A DNA stretch of 64,000 nt from Sphagnum magellanicum (Eukaryota; Streptophyta; Sphagnopsida; Sphagnales; Sphagnaceae). A program made the translations under genes and the position numbers. The notes under the pieces were generated by a model. The model ran no database searches. It was not told the DNA's origin and saw only the letters and a list, made by a program, of their open reading frames with translations. Shown piece after piece: positions 12,150 through 24,591 of the stretch (positions are counted from its first letter, which is position 1; the number at the start of each line of letters is the position of its first letter). The stretch spans positions 4,067,347-4,131,346 of the forward strand of contig CM038922.1 in assembly GCA_021904315.1 (NCBI GenBank). The letters run 5' to 3'.

Positions 12150-14431
12150 AACAAAAGCTTTTGGAAAATCTTGCACTATTGATTATAAAAAGCCATTTGC
12201 CTTTACAATTTTTGAAGAATGTGGTTAAAGCATTTAATCTTGATTTGTGTACTTGAGTCTTAATTTTTTCACAATTTTTTTTTCATATGATGTTTTGCCT
12301 AACCTATTGGAGAAAACCAAATAGACATATGTTTTGTTTTTGCTTTAAAAATGTCATTCTACCATTATTAGTTTTGGTCTCTAGATGTCCAAAGGTGTTC
12401 ATGATCTATTTGTCTTGGTCATAATTTTTTTGGGATCTAATTGAAAGCCAAAACATTACAATTCAAAACAATAATTGTTTTATGTTATAGTCACCAAACA
12501 TCAATGAAGATTATTGGTAGTGTGCCTTGCTTCTAACTTGGATGTCATTATTGATATTCTTTCTTTAGTTGTGAATGCTTGTGTGTTTAACCAATCTTGT
12601 TAGCATTGGTTACTTTTTTATGTTTTGCATGCAATATTACCATGGCCTTAAAACTAAAAAAGATATTTGGAATGGCTCCCTCTATGGCTAATTTGATGAA
12701 AGATGATATTGTTGTAATTTTAGAGTTATTTATGTTTGCTTCCAACATCAGAAAGTAAGTATGTGATGTTTTAAATGGTTTTCTTTCATTCCTAATGAAG
12801 TATGGAAAAAAAAAACCCATAACATGTTATTTTTAATGTTAAAGCTAAGAATTAAAAAAAATTAGGTGGAATTCTTCTTTTGTTGGTCAAGAACAAGTTG
12901 TTTTTATGCATTAGTAGGAATAGGCCCAAAATGCAATCACTTCATCTACAACTACATACGATTAATTGTCATTTGCAACTAATTGTGATAACATTTACAA
13001 TTATAAGTCAAATTACCAATTTTTTTGGTCACTTTTGTAATTATGTTGTGACTATTAACTTATTATTCATCCTTTCAATGTGATGATTTTTACTGATATT
13101 TTCATCTTAGAAGGCCTTTCATGACCCATTAGTCACAAATGGGACCAAAATTAATTATAGCCTTATGGGTATACAAAGGTGTATTGAATGTATTTATAAA
13201 TATATTGGGAGTATACTAGAATGTACATATCCAAAATAAAATGAAAATATCTATGTACTTTTACCCTCACTTACATACCTCCTTAACCTACCTAACCACC
13301 TACCTACCTAGGTAGGTGGTTAGTTTAAGTAGGTTGGTATATGTTACCTACCTACTTAGGTACGTATCTAGTTTAGGTAAGACCTACCTACCAACCTACA
13401 TAGGTAGCTATGTATTTAACTTAAGTAAGTAGGTTGAACCTACATACAAACATACCTAGGCTTACCAACCTACTTGCTTAGTTCGACCTATGGTAGTATG
13501 CCATGCAACATGATCTAAAACCAACCAAACATATGAATCAAATATTCTAGATTATCCCAAAATGTATAATTATTAATTAACCAAATGTTGCCATTTGTCA
13601 AGATTAGGTTTCAACAAGTGGTGTGATTTTGGATGTCACCAAAATAGTTACACCCTAATCCCAAATGCCCATACACATGTGGTATTTCATATGGTGAATG
13701 AAATTGTATACATATTTTGTACCTCCATTTGAACATGGATGATGTCATCATATGTGCAATTAATTTACGCTTGCAACTAATTTTAATCGACTAGAGGACT
13801 TTTAGTCACAAAATGTCGCCTATGACTAAAAAGTAATCACAAATACCAATCATAAACTTAAGTTTTTCTTTTAGTATATGGTGGAAGATTATGATAAACA
13901 ATATTTATTTTCAATTTTGTTGAAATGCCACCATGTACTTTATTGTGTTAAAATATAAACTTACAACAAAGTAGTTGAAGGATGAAGATTCTTGTATTGA
14001 CATCTTTTAGATGATTACTAGGACCAAAGAAACTACCAAAGAATTGGTGAATATGGAGTTGTAGTTGTTCGAAAGGCACCAAGTTGAGCAAAAGACATTA
14101 AATGTCCTTTAAAATGGTGGGGAAACATGAAACATTGTTTTCAACTATTGTTTTCCTTACTTGTCAAATCCTTGGGATTCCAAATTCACAAATTGAAACT
14201 GAGAGGATTTTGTCCTTGGGTAGGATATTAATGAATTTGAGGAGATGTAGGTTGTAGATAGATAATTTAGAATGAATTTATATTTATAAGCAAGAATTGG
14301 CCAAATGACTTGAAGGTAGGATTTTTTTACCTTTTGATTTGATAAAGTCAATTGAAATTAATGATTTTTTAAAAGAAAAATTAGAAGGGTATGAAAATGA
14401 ATTTGAGCAAAATGATTTTCTAGACATGTAA
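12150..14431 (+). pseudogene. Decayed hAT-superfamily transposase (two pieces)
   Basis: Piece 1 (about 12190-12830) translates, across several frames and stops, into segments characteristic of plant hAT transposases: WLKHLILICVLES (about 12222-12261), LEKTK*TYVL, MSKGVHDLFVLVIIFLGSN (from 12385), and VVNACVFNQSC*HWLLFY (about 12567-12620). Piece 2 (about 13990-14431) gives KELVNMEL*LFERHQVEQK, CPLKWW, then after a one-base frame change KHETLFSTIVFLTCQILGIP, SQIETERILSLGRILMNLRR and a polar tail ending at TAA 14429-14431. This is the C-terminal hAT dimerisation domain. In-frame stops and frameshifts show it is dead. About 1.15 kb between the pieces (12830-13985) shows no similarity I can see and holds a palindrome-rich CCTACCTAGGTAGG tract, so an insertion or rearrangement is possible. 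Terminal repeats were not located. Confidence 0.75.
13262..13480. repeat. CCTA/TAGG palindromic repeat tract
   Basis: A run of ACCT and AGGT tetranucleotide units forms inverted repeats, for example ACCACCTACCTACCTAGGTA followed by GGTGGTTAG (about 13296-13323) and further TACCTACCTACTTAGGTACG stretches. It sits between the two hAT pieces. It could form hairpins. Similar CCTA-rich tracts recur elsewhere in the window (16605-16650, 27385-27445, 45907-45942, 58440-58515). Confidence 0.65.
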
Positions 14432-17400
14432 TTTGTAATTTATAACTTTGTACTTAAATTCTTGAATGTTGTTATTTATTTAATGAATGTTATTTTCTAA
14501 GATATCTAGAAACGTGAAACTTGGATTTTGATTGTTTAAAAAAAATGGGTATCCTTGATGGATATTACAACTTTAAAAATTAAAAAATAAATTTAAGATT
14601 TGATCCAATTTATTTTTAATAATTAAATTGGAATTGATAGATATTTTCAAAATTATACCTACCCAACATTAGTTTGAACTTGCCATAAAAAAATAATCAT
14701 TAAGGAACAAGTTGTTTATTTTGATTGGAATCAATTTGAAAAAAAAAAACAATTTTCAATTTGCACCCCATGTTGGTTTTTATTTTATTGATTAGAAATC
14801 CCAATCAGAGAAAAATTGCAATAATATATTAAATGCATATAATGATAAATATAATTATGAAATTTGCATTAATATAAAAATCAATAGACGTTTTATACAT
14901 TTTTAAATGGTTATTAAAAGAACATTCACATTTATAATATACACAAATATGATAAAACCATACATTTAACATTTAAAAATAAAATTTGGAGGTCATATTA
15001 CAAGTCTAAATTTAAAATATATTACGAATTTAATAAAATGTGCATAATTGGTTTGAAGGAGCCCAAATCTTGTCTTTGCAAGATATGGGGTTTTAATTAA
15101 TGTTGGATAGTTTTTAACTTTTATCAAAAACCTTTAGTTCCAATTCCAAAAAATAAATTACAATGGTTTTAGTTCAAGTTTCGATTCCACACATAAATAG
15201 AATAAAAAACCTAGTTCTAGGTCCAATTTTTCAAAACATAAATTCCACTTATGGTCCCAATTTTGTTTATGATTAAAACTAGTGTTGGGCAAATACTTTG
15301 GTTTTAATTTGGTTTTGAATAACCCATTTGATTAATCCACGGTTTCAATTTTTTATTTCAAAATAGCAATTTTGGTTGCATGCATAAATAGAATTAGGAA
15401 CCCAATTCCATGTTTGGTTCTTAAAAAACCTTTAAATTTCAATTATCATTAAAAAAAAAATCCAAAAATGAAACCTAACTAAAACCATAACTAACTTTTC
15501 TAACCCACCAAACCAAGTGCTTGCCCAATACTAGTTTTAGTCATAAAAATAGAACAACCAAATGGATAGTGTTTTTCAATGTATTCCCATTTGCATAAAG
15601 GAAAGCCTACTCCCCAAGGCATCTTTTAATTTGAGGGTGTAGACTTGAGGGCAATAGCCCAAAAGTGTAAGCTCAAAAATTAAAGGAGGCATGTGAGAGC
15701 AAATCTTTCATTATAAAAGATAAAAGATTTTCAAATTCGAATGACAAAAGGTCCACACATGATCAATGGAAGGCTCCATTGATTGATGAATGAATCCTTT
15801 ACATATGCAAGAAGTGTGTTTAGGTATTAAAAAAATAGGAACATTTTATATTCTTATTAAAGGTACATCCCAATCATGAATGGACATGCCGTTGCAACCA
15901 TACCCAATGGCCATGGCATTAAGGAACAAGTCTTTAAGGACCTAGGGACTTCTTTTGGTGGGGGAAAGAGCTTTAAAACAACTCCAATAATAGCACTAAG
16001 TTATCATGTACATTAAATTTTGGATGAATTACCACACTAATGCACTGGAAATTTCTTATAGGCTAGCAAATGTGTGCAAGTAAGCAATGCCCTACAAGGG
16101 CATCAATAAACATAAATGGTTGTTTTTTAGGAGCCCATGCGTTGAATTTTTTTTTTTTTTTTCTGGGTAGTATGTTGCAAGGTATTTAATGTTGTTTATG
16201 GTTGAGGTTAGGCATGAATCTAAATATCCATTTTGGATGTATGAAATACATAATGATGCTCAAATACAAGGTGATGTTGGAGCTATTATTACAACTTTAT
16301 AGTGTCAACTAGAAGTTTAAAATGTATTTGAGTTGTAGTCAATTAGAAAATCACTTTTTGTTCAATTTAAAATATAATACACTACAAAAAATCATGATTT
16401 CTCAAAAAGTTCAATTTGACTAAAATGTTCAAATTGACTAAAAATGATGTCCACCTTGCTTAGAGGCTTGGAACATGAAAGACACATGTTTTTTCAATTT
16501 GGTTTTTATTATTAAAACAACATGTCACTTTTTTTGTTTTTTACACCTTATTTTTCACTCCTTCCTTATAACCTAAGACATGCATGCCTAGCCTAACTAC
16601 CCACATGTCTACCTAGCCTAGTTTAACATATCCACCTTCCTACCTACCTATTACATACCCATATTTATTTATGTGCCAATATTTGGAATGAACAGATCAA
16701 ATGCATAAATTCACAAAAAGATTATCATTTTTTAAAGTTGTGGGCCTTTGGTTAAGAACTTGGTTTATTTTTGGGAAGGTAAGGGGTTCAACTCCTCATA
16801 CTTACAACTTATTCACATGCCTAACTAACTAGCATAATTAATATATGTTATATAATGTATGGTAGGGTACATAGGTATCAACATATTTTTAATTTTCCTA
16901 CTTACTTACTTATTACATATATATTTGTTTAACACTAATAAATTATTGTCAATTTTTTAAAAAAATAAAATAAAATTCTTAATGGGGTGAAAAAAATTTG
17001 GCCAAAAATTTGCTGTTTGAAAGTGACAATTTTTTTGGACACATGGACTATATTGGTCAAAACAATGGTCAAAGAAACACTAACCAAAATGGACATGTCC
17101 AAAATGAAATTTTGGTCAAATTGGACAAGGAAGCAAAAAGGTTCTATTTGTCAAAATTTTCGAATAAAAAAAACCATGATTTCTTCTAATGTCAATGCCA
17201 AGTGGTAAAAGTGAATTAACATGAAAACTCCAACTTCAATACTTTGTAGTTTCTTGATAACGACTTTAAGACCAATCTAAAACAATTGAAGTCACATGGC
17301 TTGACCATAGGGTAGTATTTTTGGTTTGCTCCTTTTGCTCTAGGGCCTTTTCCTTAAATGAAGAAAGGAAAAAAACATATATCAAGCTTGTAAGGTCTAG

Positions 17401-18439
17401 GCTTGTTATATGTTTAATAAACCTAGCACATATAGGGGATGGACAAATTTTTTTTTTTAATTTTTACACAAGGCCATGCATTTCTGAATATGTGAGATGC
17501 CTTTGAAACATGAACATGTGCATTGATGAACATGTTCATAATTATTATTGTCCAAATAGAAGCACGTGGATGATTCAAAAACAAAATACATGTGTGAAAT
17601 TATCTTTACCAACTTGGAAACCTTATTATATTGAATGTATGCATTATTGCAAAAAGCTATGTACAATGCTACATCAATGATTATCTATCAAAAAATTTGT
17701 TACCTAGATGATGAAAGAGGTGTCAAATGTTGAAGTTGTGGACTCCCTAGGAATTAGTAATCACATCATTTCCTTGAATTAGAATGTCTCCCTTTTCAAT
17801 TATAAATTGGGCTCAATATGTGTTTTTTTTATTTGGACCAAATCCTTTCAAAACACACACACATAAGCAAACATACACATTCACCCAATTACATTCTTCA
17901 TTGAAACAATTGCACTCAATTTTTCTAAAACAATTGCATCAAACAACTTCATAATTCAACTTGATTCAAAAAATTACATCCAGCTACATTTTAGAACAAC
18001 ATATCTAATGCTTTTCTTTTTCATCTTATGATCCCATGCCTAATATAACAAAATTATATGATGTATTGACACATCATTTTGACAAATTTTGATTTCAATT
18101 TCATTTTGCTTTACATCATTCAAATTGGATGATTATGCCTTATCATTAAAACATTCTAACACTTATTGCAAATTTACTATGAACGTACATAGACATAACA
18201 CCCACTTTCAATATCATCATTAAATGAAAATAATGTAGATCCATGAATGGTAGCAAGTTTTGAAATATTTTCATCACTACAATAATAAAATTTGTTGATA
18301 CATCACTTCAACACATTAAAAAATAATAATAAAGTTTACATCCCTTTTTGCCACTCAATCGTATGTGTAATATTTTTTGGAAACCTTCAACATCACATTT
18401 CATTATTTTTAAACAATTAAAAATTTGCAATGAATTCCT
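14432..18439. other. AT-rich intergenic DNA
   Basis: No supportable gene. The stretch contains poly-T/poly-A tracts, a T-run at 16148-16161, and a segment around 17000-17170 rich in TTTGGTCAAA-like words. Short ORFs here have no recognisable domains. Confidence 0.45.
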
Positions 18440-18444
18440 CATTT

Positions 18445-18758
18445 TGTTAACAAATAGGAGGTCTACTCAAGTGCAAACACAAATCTTTATTGAAAGGAAA
18501 CTACAACATAATGCTCACAACACAAAACATAACATCAAAAACACTCCAAGGTTTTTGTCACATGAAAATACACAAACTTGTGTAATGAAGAGAAGAGAAC
18601 CAAACCATCAACACCAAAGTATTTAACTAAAAGACCAAACCACAAATAACTAAACTAAAATAAATAACGAAAGTAATTCAACCTTGTGAAAGTAACCTAG
18701 TTACTTTCCTATTCCAGTAACTAATGAAACCTAACTAGTTGAGCTTGAATTCTCAACA
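18445..18758 (-). repeat. 3' LTR of copia element
   Basis: This 314-bp direct repeat matches 24273-24586. In element orientation it starts TGTTGAG (18758 downward) and ends TTAACA (18445). It is preceded, in element orientation, by a polypurine tract. Confidence 0.93.
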
Positions 18759-21700
18759 TTCCCCCTCAAGTTCAAATCCACTTCTAGTACACCAAGCATT
18801 TTTCTAAACTTCCTTAACTTGTCTGTACCTAAAGCCTTTGTGAAAATGTCAGCAACTTGATCTTCGGTACTGACATGAATGAGGTCAATTTATTTTGCTA
18901 GAACTTTTTCTCTTATAAAGTGGTAGTGCACTTCAATGTGCTTTGTCCTAGCATGATAGACCGGGTTGTTAGTAAGTAGTATGCTACTAATGTTATCACA
19001 ATAGATGACAACAGGAGCATCCATTGACTGTAACAAATCTGAAAGTAGTTTTTGTAACCAAATTACTTCACATGTAACAATTGTTACACCTTTGTATTCT
19101 GCTTCTATGCTTGATAATGCAACTATTGGTTGTTTCTTATTGCTCCAATTAACATCACCACTTCCAAAAGAAAACATGAAACCATTGGTCGATCTTCTAT
19201 CTGAAACATTGCCAGCCCAATCAGCATCCGTGTATCCATGTACTTGTAACTGGCTTTTGGCTTCATAAAAAATTCCACACTGCAAGGTATGTTTTATGTA
19301 CTTCAGTATGCGCCTCATTGCATCCAAATGTGGCTTTCGTGGTGTTTGCATGAATTGACTCACCACTCCAACTGCATAACTCAAATCTGGCCTTGTGATG
19401 GTCATGTAAATCAAACTCCCCACTATGCGTCTGTACATAGTGGTATCCTCCACGAGGTTTCCTTCATCTGCATTTAACTTCACATTTTGCTTCAATGGAA
19501 TTGAAATGGGTTTACAACCCGTCATCCCATATTCGGACAATTTGTTCAAGGCATATTACCTTTGTAGTAACCATATCCCTTTAGGGGACTTGATTACCTC
19601 AATGCCGAGGAAATAACGCAATTCTCCCAAATCCTTCATCTCAAACTTTTGCTTCAAAAACTTCTTCAAATTAGAGATGTCTACATCACTATCTCCTGTG
19701 ATAATCAAGTCATCAACATAGATGACTATGACTACAATCCCATGATCTATCTTTTTCACATATAGTGAAAAATATGCATTGGATGTTTGAAATCCACTTG
19801 TGACAAGATATTGACCTATCTTGTCTGACCAAGCTCTAGGTGCTTGCTTCAAGCCATACAAAGCTTTCTTCAACCTACAAACCAAATTAGGATGTGTTTG
19901 GTCCACATAACCTGGTGGTTGTTCCATGTACACTTTTTCCTGTAAATCTCCATGAAGAAAAGCATTCTTTACATCCATTTGATGTAAAGACCATCCTTTT
20001 GCTGTTGCCATAGCAATGATTGTTCTTACAGTTGTCATTTTGGCAACTGGACTATAGGTCTCCTCGTAGTCTATGCCATACATTTGGGCATAACTTTTGG
20101 CAACCAATCTTGCTTTGTATCTGCTCACAGATCCATCTGCATTGTGTTTGACTTTGTACACCCATTTGCACCCAATTGCTTTCTTGTTTTCTGGTAAAAC
20201 TACCAATTCCCAAGTAGCATTCGCATCCAAAGCCGCCATCTCTTCATCCATGGCATTGTCCCACTTAGGGTTTCCAACCGCTTGTTCAAAACAAATGGGT
20301 TCAACCTCTTGTATAACTCTCACCATGTATGCGTAATGATGAGCTACAAAGCCATCATATGTGAGTCTTTGTACAAGGTACTTGACTTGTGTGGATTTTC
20401 GTATTCCAATGTTGTTGTCAGGTGTTTTCAAAGCTTTCTTGACCATCCGAGCTCTAGGAGTAGTAATTTAGGTGATTCTTGATTATTCACCCTCACTCTT
20501 CTCTGATTCATTTGATTCACCATCTACATGAGAATTTCTAAATGATGTTTGAGAACTACCATGTACAATGTTTGAAGATCTTAATTTTCCTTTCCATGGA
20601 GTGCTACTAAACCCACTAATTGAAGATTCTAGTGGTGCACTAATTAATTGTGATTCTTGTTCACATTTGATGAAACATCACCATTTCTAGCTTCTCCATC
20701 TTCTGCTACCTTCAGTGGTGAGTACCAACTAGCCATCTCATCAAACACAACATCTCTACTCACTTGCAACTTCCGAGTGGAAGGATTGAAACATCTATAT
20801 CCCTTTTGATTTGAGGAATATCCAATGAAAATACATTTTTCAGCTTTTGGGTCTAGTTTTGATATCTTATCATCAGGAACATGCACGTATGCAATGCAAC
20901 CAAACACTCTGAGGTGTGAAACATCGGGTTTCTTGCTTGTGAATTTTTCTTCAGGTGTCATGCCATGAACTGTCGTTGCGGGTGTTCGATTCATGATGTA
21001 AACTACAGTTGCTATTGCTTCAGCCCAAAAATAATTTGGCAAATTCTTCTCATTCAACATGGCACGTGTTATTTCTACAATGTGCCTGTTTTTCCTTTCA
21101 GCAACTCCATTCTGCTGTGAGGAATAACTACATGAGTATTTCCTTTGAATCCCATGCTCCTCCAAGTACTCACTGAATTCATTTGAAAAATATTCTCCCC
21201 TTCCATTGGACATTAGGCATTTGATGCTCACACCCTTCTCCTTCTCCACCATTGCTTTGAAATTCAAAAAATGTTGAAACACTTCACCTTTGTGTTTCAT
21301 GAAATAGACCCACACCTTCCTTGTGTGGTCATCAATGAAACTCACATAGTACTTGCATCCTCCAATGGATTCTGTCTTTGTGGTCCACACATCTGAATGG
21401 ATCATTTCCAAAGGCTTAAAACTTACATGAGTTGTTTGAGTTGGGAATGGATGCTTAGCTTGCTTCCCCAATTCGCATGCTTCACAAACCTCTGACATCA
21501 CCTCTTTTGCTCCAAATTTGGGAAGACCTCCAACAAGTTTTTATTTCTCCATGAGCTTAAGACGTTGGAGATTAACATGGTCAACTTGCTTGTGCCAAAT
21601 TCCAATGTCTCCAGCTCCTTTTCCATGTGTGAATAACATGGAATTCACCTCAGGCATGTTCACATCCAAGGTGAACATTCATCCATTCCTTTCCCCTTTT

Positions 21701-23031
21701 GCAATCAATTTGCCTTGGTTCTTCATGTCTTCCACAAAACATCCATTTGGGTTGAATGTCACCTGTAAACCTTGTTCCACCATCTGGCCTACAGAGACCA
21801 AATTTTTTGTTATGGTTGGAACATGAAGTACATCTTTTAGGTATTTTGTTTGCCCATCTTGCATGGACAATGGCACCTTGCCAATTTGTGTGATGGGATG
21901 TGTAGTGTCATCACTAGTTTTCACAAACCCTAGTGTCTTCAAATCCTTTGCGTCTCTAAACCATTCTCCATGACTAGTCATATGGTTTGAAGCTTCAGAA
22001 TCCACATACCAGACATTATTGTCTGATACACCTCCTATCATTGAATTTGCCATGTGCTGCATCACAAACAGTTGCTCATCACCTTGATTGTTAGTTGATG
22101 CATAATTCCCTTGTTGCAGCTTTCCACTTCGTGCATCATGCTCCCTTTGATAATAGTTCTTTGCCATGTGCCCAGGTTTCCCGCAGTAGTAGCAATTTGA
22201 ATCACTATTTGGTTGTTGACCTTGATGACTTCCACCACGACCTCCACGACCTCTTCAACTTCCTCTTCCTCCAAAGTTTCCTCGTCCACCTCCATGAGCT
22301 TGACCTTCATGTTGATGATGTCCACCATGCGAGCTTCTGTGTCGACTTCGAAATGAAGTTTTACCACCTCTACCTCTACCTCTACCTCTATTGGTATTTG
22401 AGTAGAAAGCACTTTCTTGTGATCTTCCATTGGAAGAGGTACCAACAATTCTCATCTCTTCACTTATAAGTAGTGTTATTAAGTCTTGGAAATTGGGAAA
22501 TGTTTTTTGAACTGCAATTGAAGTACGGAACTGGCTATAGTCTTTTCCAAGTCCATTTAAGGTGACGGCCACTAAATTTTCATCATCTACAGGGGCTCCT
22601 ATAGATGCAAGAGCATCTGCAAGGTTTTTCACCTTTGTAGAATAGTCATTAATGTTCATCTTGTTTTTCTGTAGATTATGCAACTCTTGCTTGAGCTGCA
22701 TTTTGCGGGCTTGTGTATTGGTGCTATACATCTTCACCAATGTATCCCAAGCTTGCTTGGGTGATTTTGCATCTTGAATATGCACAATCATGGAATCAGA
22801 CACACTCACAGAAAGCCAATACAAGACTTTCCTTGCTTTTTCATGCCAAGTTTTATTGCCTTGAATTTGTTGTTGTGTGGGGTTTTCTGGGAGAGGAGGT
22901 TTTTTCTCATCACTAATTATGAATTCTTAATAGCCTTTCCCCATCAAGAAATTCATAATCCTAAATTTCCACACTTGGAAATTGTTTTTATCTAGTTTCT
23001 CAATTGTAATTTGAGAAAAACTGTCCGCCAT
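18731..23031 (-). pseudogene. Copia gag-pol polyprotein, broken
   Basis: It begins at ATG 23031 (MADSFSQITIEKL) and would end at TAG 18733-18731 just inside the 3' LTR. Gag (about 23031-22200) includes the UBN2-type region and an RG-rich segment before the zinc knuckle (near 22200-22150), which reads CX2C..H but has Tyr at the final Cys position. Protease (about 22030) reads WYVDSEAS where the family has DSGAS. Integrase (21501-20650) keeps IHSDVW and the ERKNR glutamate, but SNGRGEY stands where a catalytic Asp is normal. Reverse transcriptase (20446-19559) retains YVDD, KNAFLHGDL and QAPRAW. RNase H (19549-18770) retains DADWAG and SSIEAEY. In-frame stops lie at about 22929, 22255, 21679, 21545, 20468, 19556 and 18890. 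A frame change lies between the integrase and RT frames (about 20650-20700). Many stops fit a CAA-to-TAA or CGA-to-TGA change. The host role is parasitic; the RT and RNase H parts are the best kept. Confidence 0.92.
18759..18770 (-). other. Polypurine tract (plus-strand primer)
   Basis: On the minus strand the purine-rich string TTGAGGGGGAA directly abuts the 3' LTR. This is the usual position and composition for the second-strand DNA synthesis primer of copia elements. Confidence 0.85.
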
Positions 23032-24260
23032 CTCTCAAGGCACCATTCAATGTCTTATTGGGGTTTCACAATGATTTTAATTCCTTCCTTGGGTTTTTAG
23101 GATTAGGGTTAGGGTTTTCCTTCCTTAGGTTTCTAGGATTAGGGTTAGGGTTAGGGCTGAACAAGATGGACCTTGCATATGTATGTATGTCTTGAGTATT
23201 ATACGAAATTCTATACTATACACAGGTTTTACGTATAAGTACGTATTTCGTATAATATTTCGTATGGTATTAAGTACATGATTACATACCACACTTTTGT
23301 ACGAAGGTCTTGATAATGTATTTGCGCTTCCCAATCTTCAAACTCCTTCCTTCAAGATCTCCCAAGTTGTATTTGCTCCACTTCAAAACTTTGCTTTGAT
23401 GTTTTCTCGAAATAAACTTCTGTCATAACAACTTTGCAAAACTACACTGCTCACATATGAGCTTGGATCGATCTAAAATTTTGGTGAAACATGAAAAACT
23501 ATGTCTACTACCTTTTCTCAAAATTTCAGCTCATTTAACTTCATAAAGTGAGAGATCTTGCTACTTCCTTGAAGTCACCTCAAACTGGGACCTGAACACA
23601 AAATGACTTACAACTCGTTCTCAGCAACTCCAAAATCCTTGAGATTTTGGGAAACACATTAAATGTATGTCTTCTATATCTGTTCAAAATTTCAACTCTA
23701 TTAATACTAACCACAAAGAGATATCACTTTCAAAAGAAATTGACTTCAAAACTGAAATTGAAACTTTAAATGCTTGGATCTCTCTCAATACACGTCCAAA
23801 TGATATGAAATTTCTCTCACACATATATGCTTATATGATCTATAAGATCCCAAAGCTGCAGATCCAAAAAAGCTCAAACAAAGGAGATATGACCAAAAAA
23901 CCAGATCTAGCACAAAGTTTTCAAAAACTCATAACTCTCACAAAACATATCCTTTTCTTTTGAAAATTTGAGAATAGAAGCATCCTATAGTCTTCTATAA
24001 CCTCCCCAAGTTTCACTGCAAGATCTTTTCACAATAGATCTAGATCTAGATCTAGATTTAAAGATTTGACTTCCACAACTTTGATATGTTGATCTCCTCT
24101 CACCTCTTTTCTTTTCTTTTCTTTCTCTTCACATTTTTTCCTTCCCTCGTTTCTCTTTTGCACTTGACAAACTCCTATGATATTACTAGAGACTTTCAAG
24201 CTCTATTCTAGAGACTTTCTAGCTCTAGATTTCTTTCAACTTTCTCACCAAACAACCTAA
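23032..24260 (-). other. Long untranslated leader of copia element, with telomere-like repeats
   Basis: About 1.2 kb lies between the primer-binding site and the gag ATG, which is longer than in the compact Tnt1-type elements. It contains two blocks of TTAGGG repeats (23101-23116 and 23141-23157, plus strand), an AGATCT run (about 24036-24056) and a TTTTC run (about 24110-24124). No coding domain was recognised. The extra length could be an insertion captured by the element or a family trait. Confidence 0.65.
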
Positions 24261-24272
24261 GCTCTGATACCA
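24261..24272 (-). other. Primer-binding site for initiator-Met tRNA
   Basis: Read on the minus strand, TGGTATCAGAGC directly follows the 5' LTR end. This is the standard sequence complementary to the 3' end of plant initiator methionine tRNA used by most copia elements. Confidence 0.92.
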
Positions 24273-24586
24273 TGTTAACAAATAGGAGGTCTACTCAAGT
24301 GCAAACATAAATCTTTATTGAAAGGAAACTACAACATAATGCTCACAACACAAAACACAACATCAAGAACACTCCAAGGTTCTTGTCACATGAAAATACA
24401 CAAACTTGTGTAATGAAGAGAAGAGAACCAAACCATCAACACCAAGGTATTTAACTAAAAAACCAAACCACAAATAACTAAACTAAAATAAATAACAAAA
24501 GTAATTCAACCTTGTGAAAGTAACCTAGTTACTTTCCTATTCCAATAACTAATGAAACCTAACTAGTTGAGCTTAAATTCTCAACA
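24273..24586 (-). repeat. 5' LTR of copia element
   Basis: This 314-bp repeat is the partner of 18445-18758 with nine differences, all C/T or A/G. It should contain the element promoter. No TATA box was assigned with confidence. Confidence 0.93.
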
Positions 24587-24591
24587 CATTT

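Larger units (their letters stand above)
18440..24591 (-). mobile_element. Full-length Ty1/copia LTR retrotransposon (inactivated)
   Basis: The element runs 18445-24586 (6142 bp) in minus orientation and is flanked by a 5-bp target duplication CATTT (18440-18444 and 24587-24591). Both LTRs are 314 bp, start TG and end CA. Domain order read on the minus strand is gag, protease, integrase, reverse transcriptase, RNase H, which is the copia order. The LTRs differ at nine sites, all transitions, so they are about 97% identical. The internal region has many in-frame stops and at least one frameshift, so the copy cannot move by itself. Confidence 0.95.

Noticed and set aside
16741-16801. Possible tRNA-like GGTTCAACTCC box
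   Set aside because: No matching acceptor or anticodon stems could be folded around it.
22062-22448. 128-codon acidic ORF in the copia gag region (minus strand)
   Set aside because: It is a frame shadow of the RG-rich gag segment; the Glu/Val pattern follows from the repeat composition.
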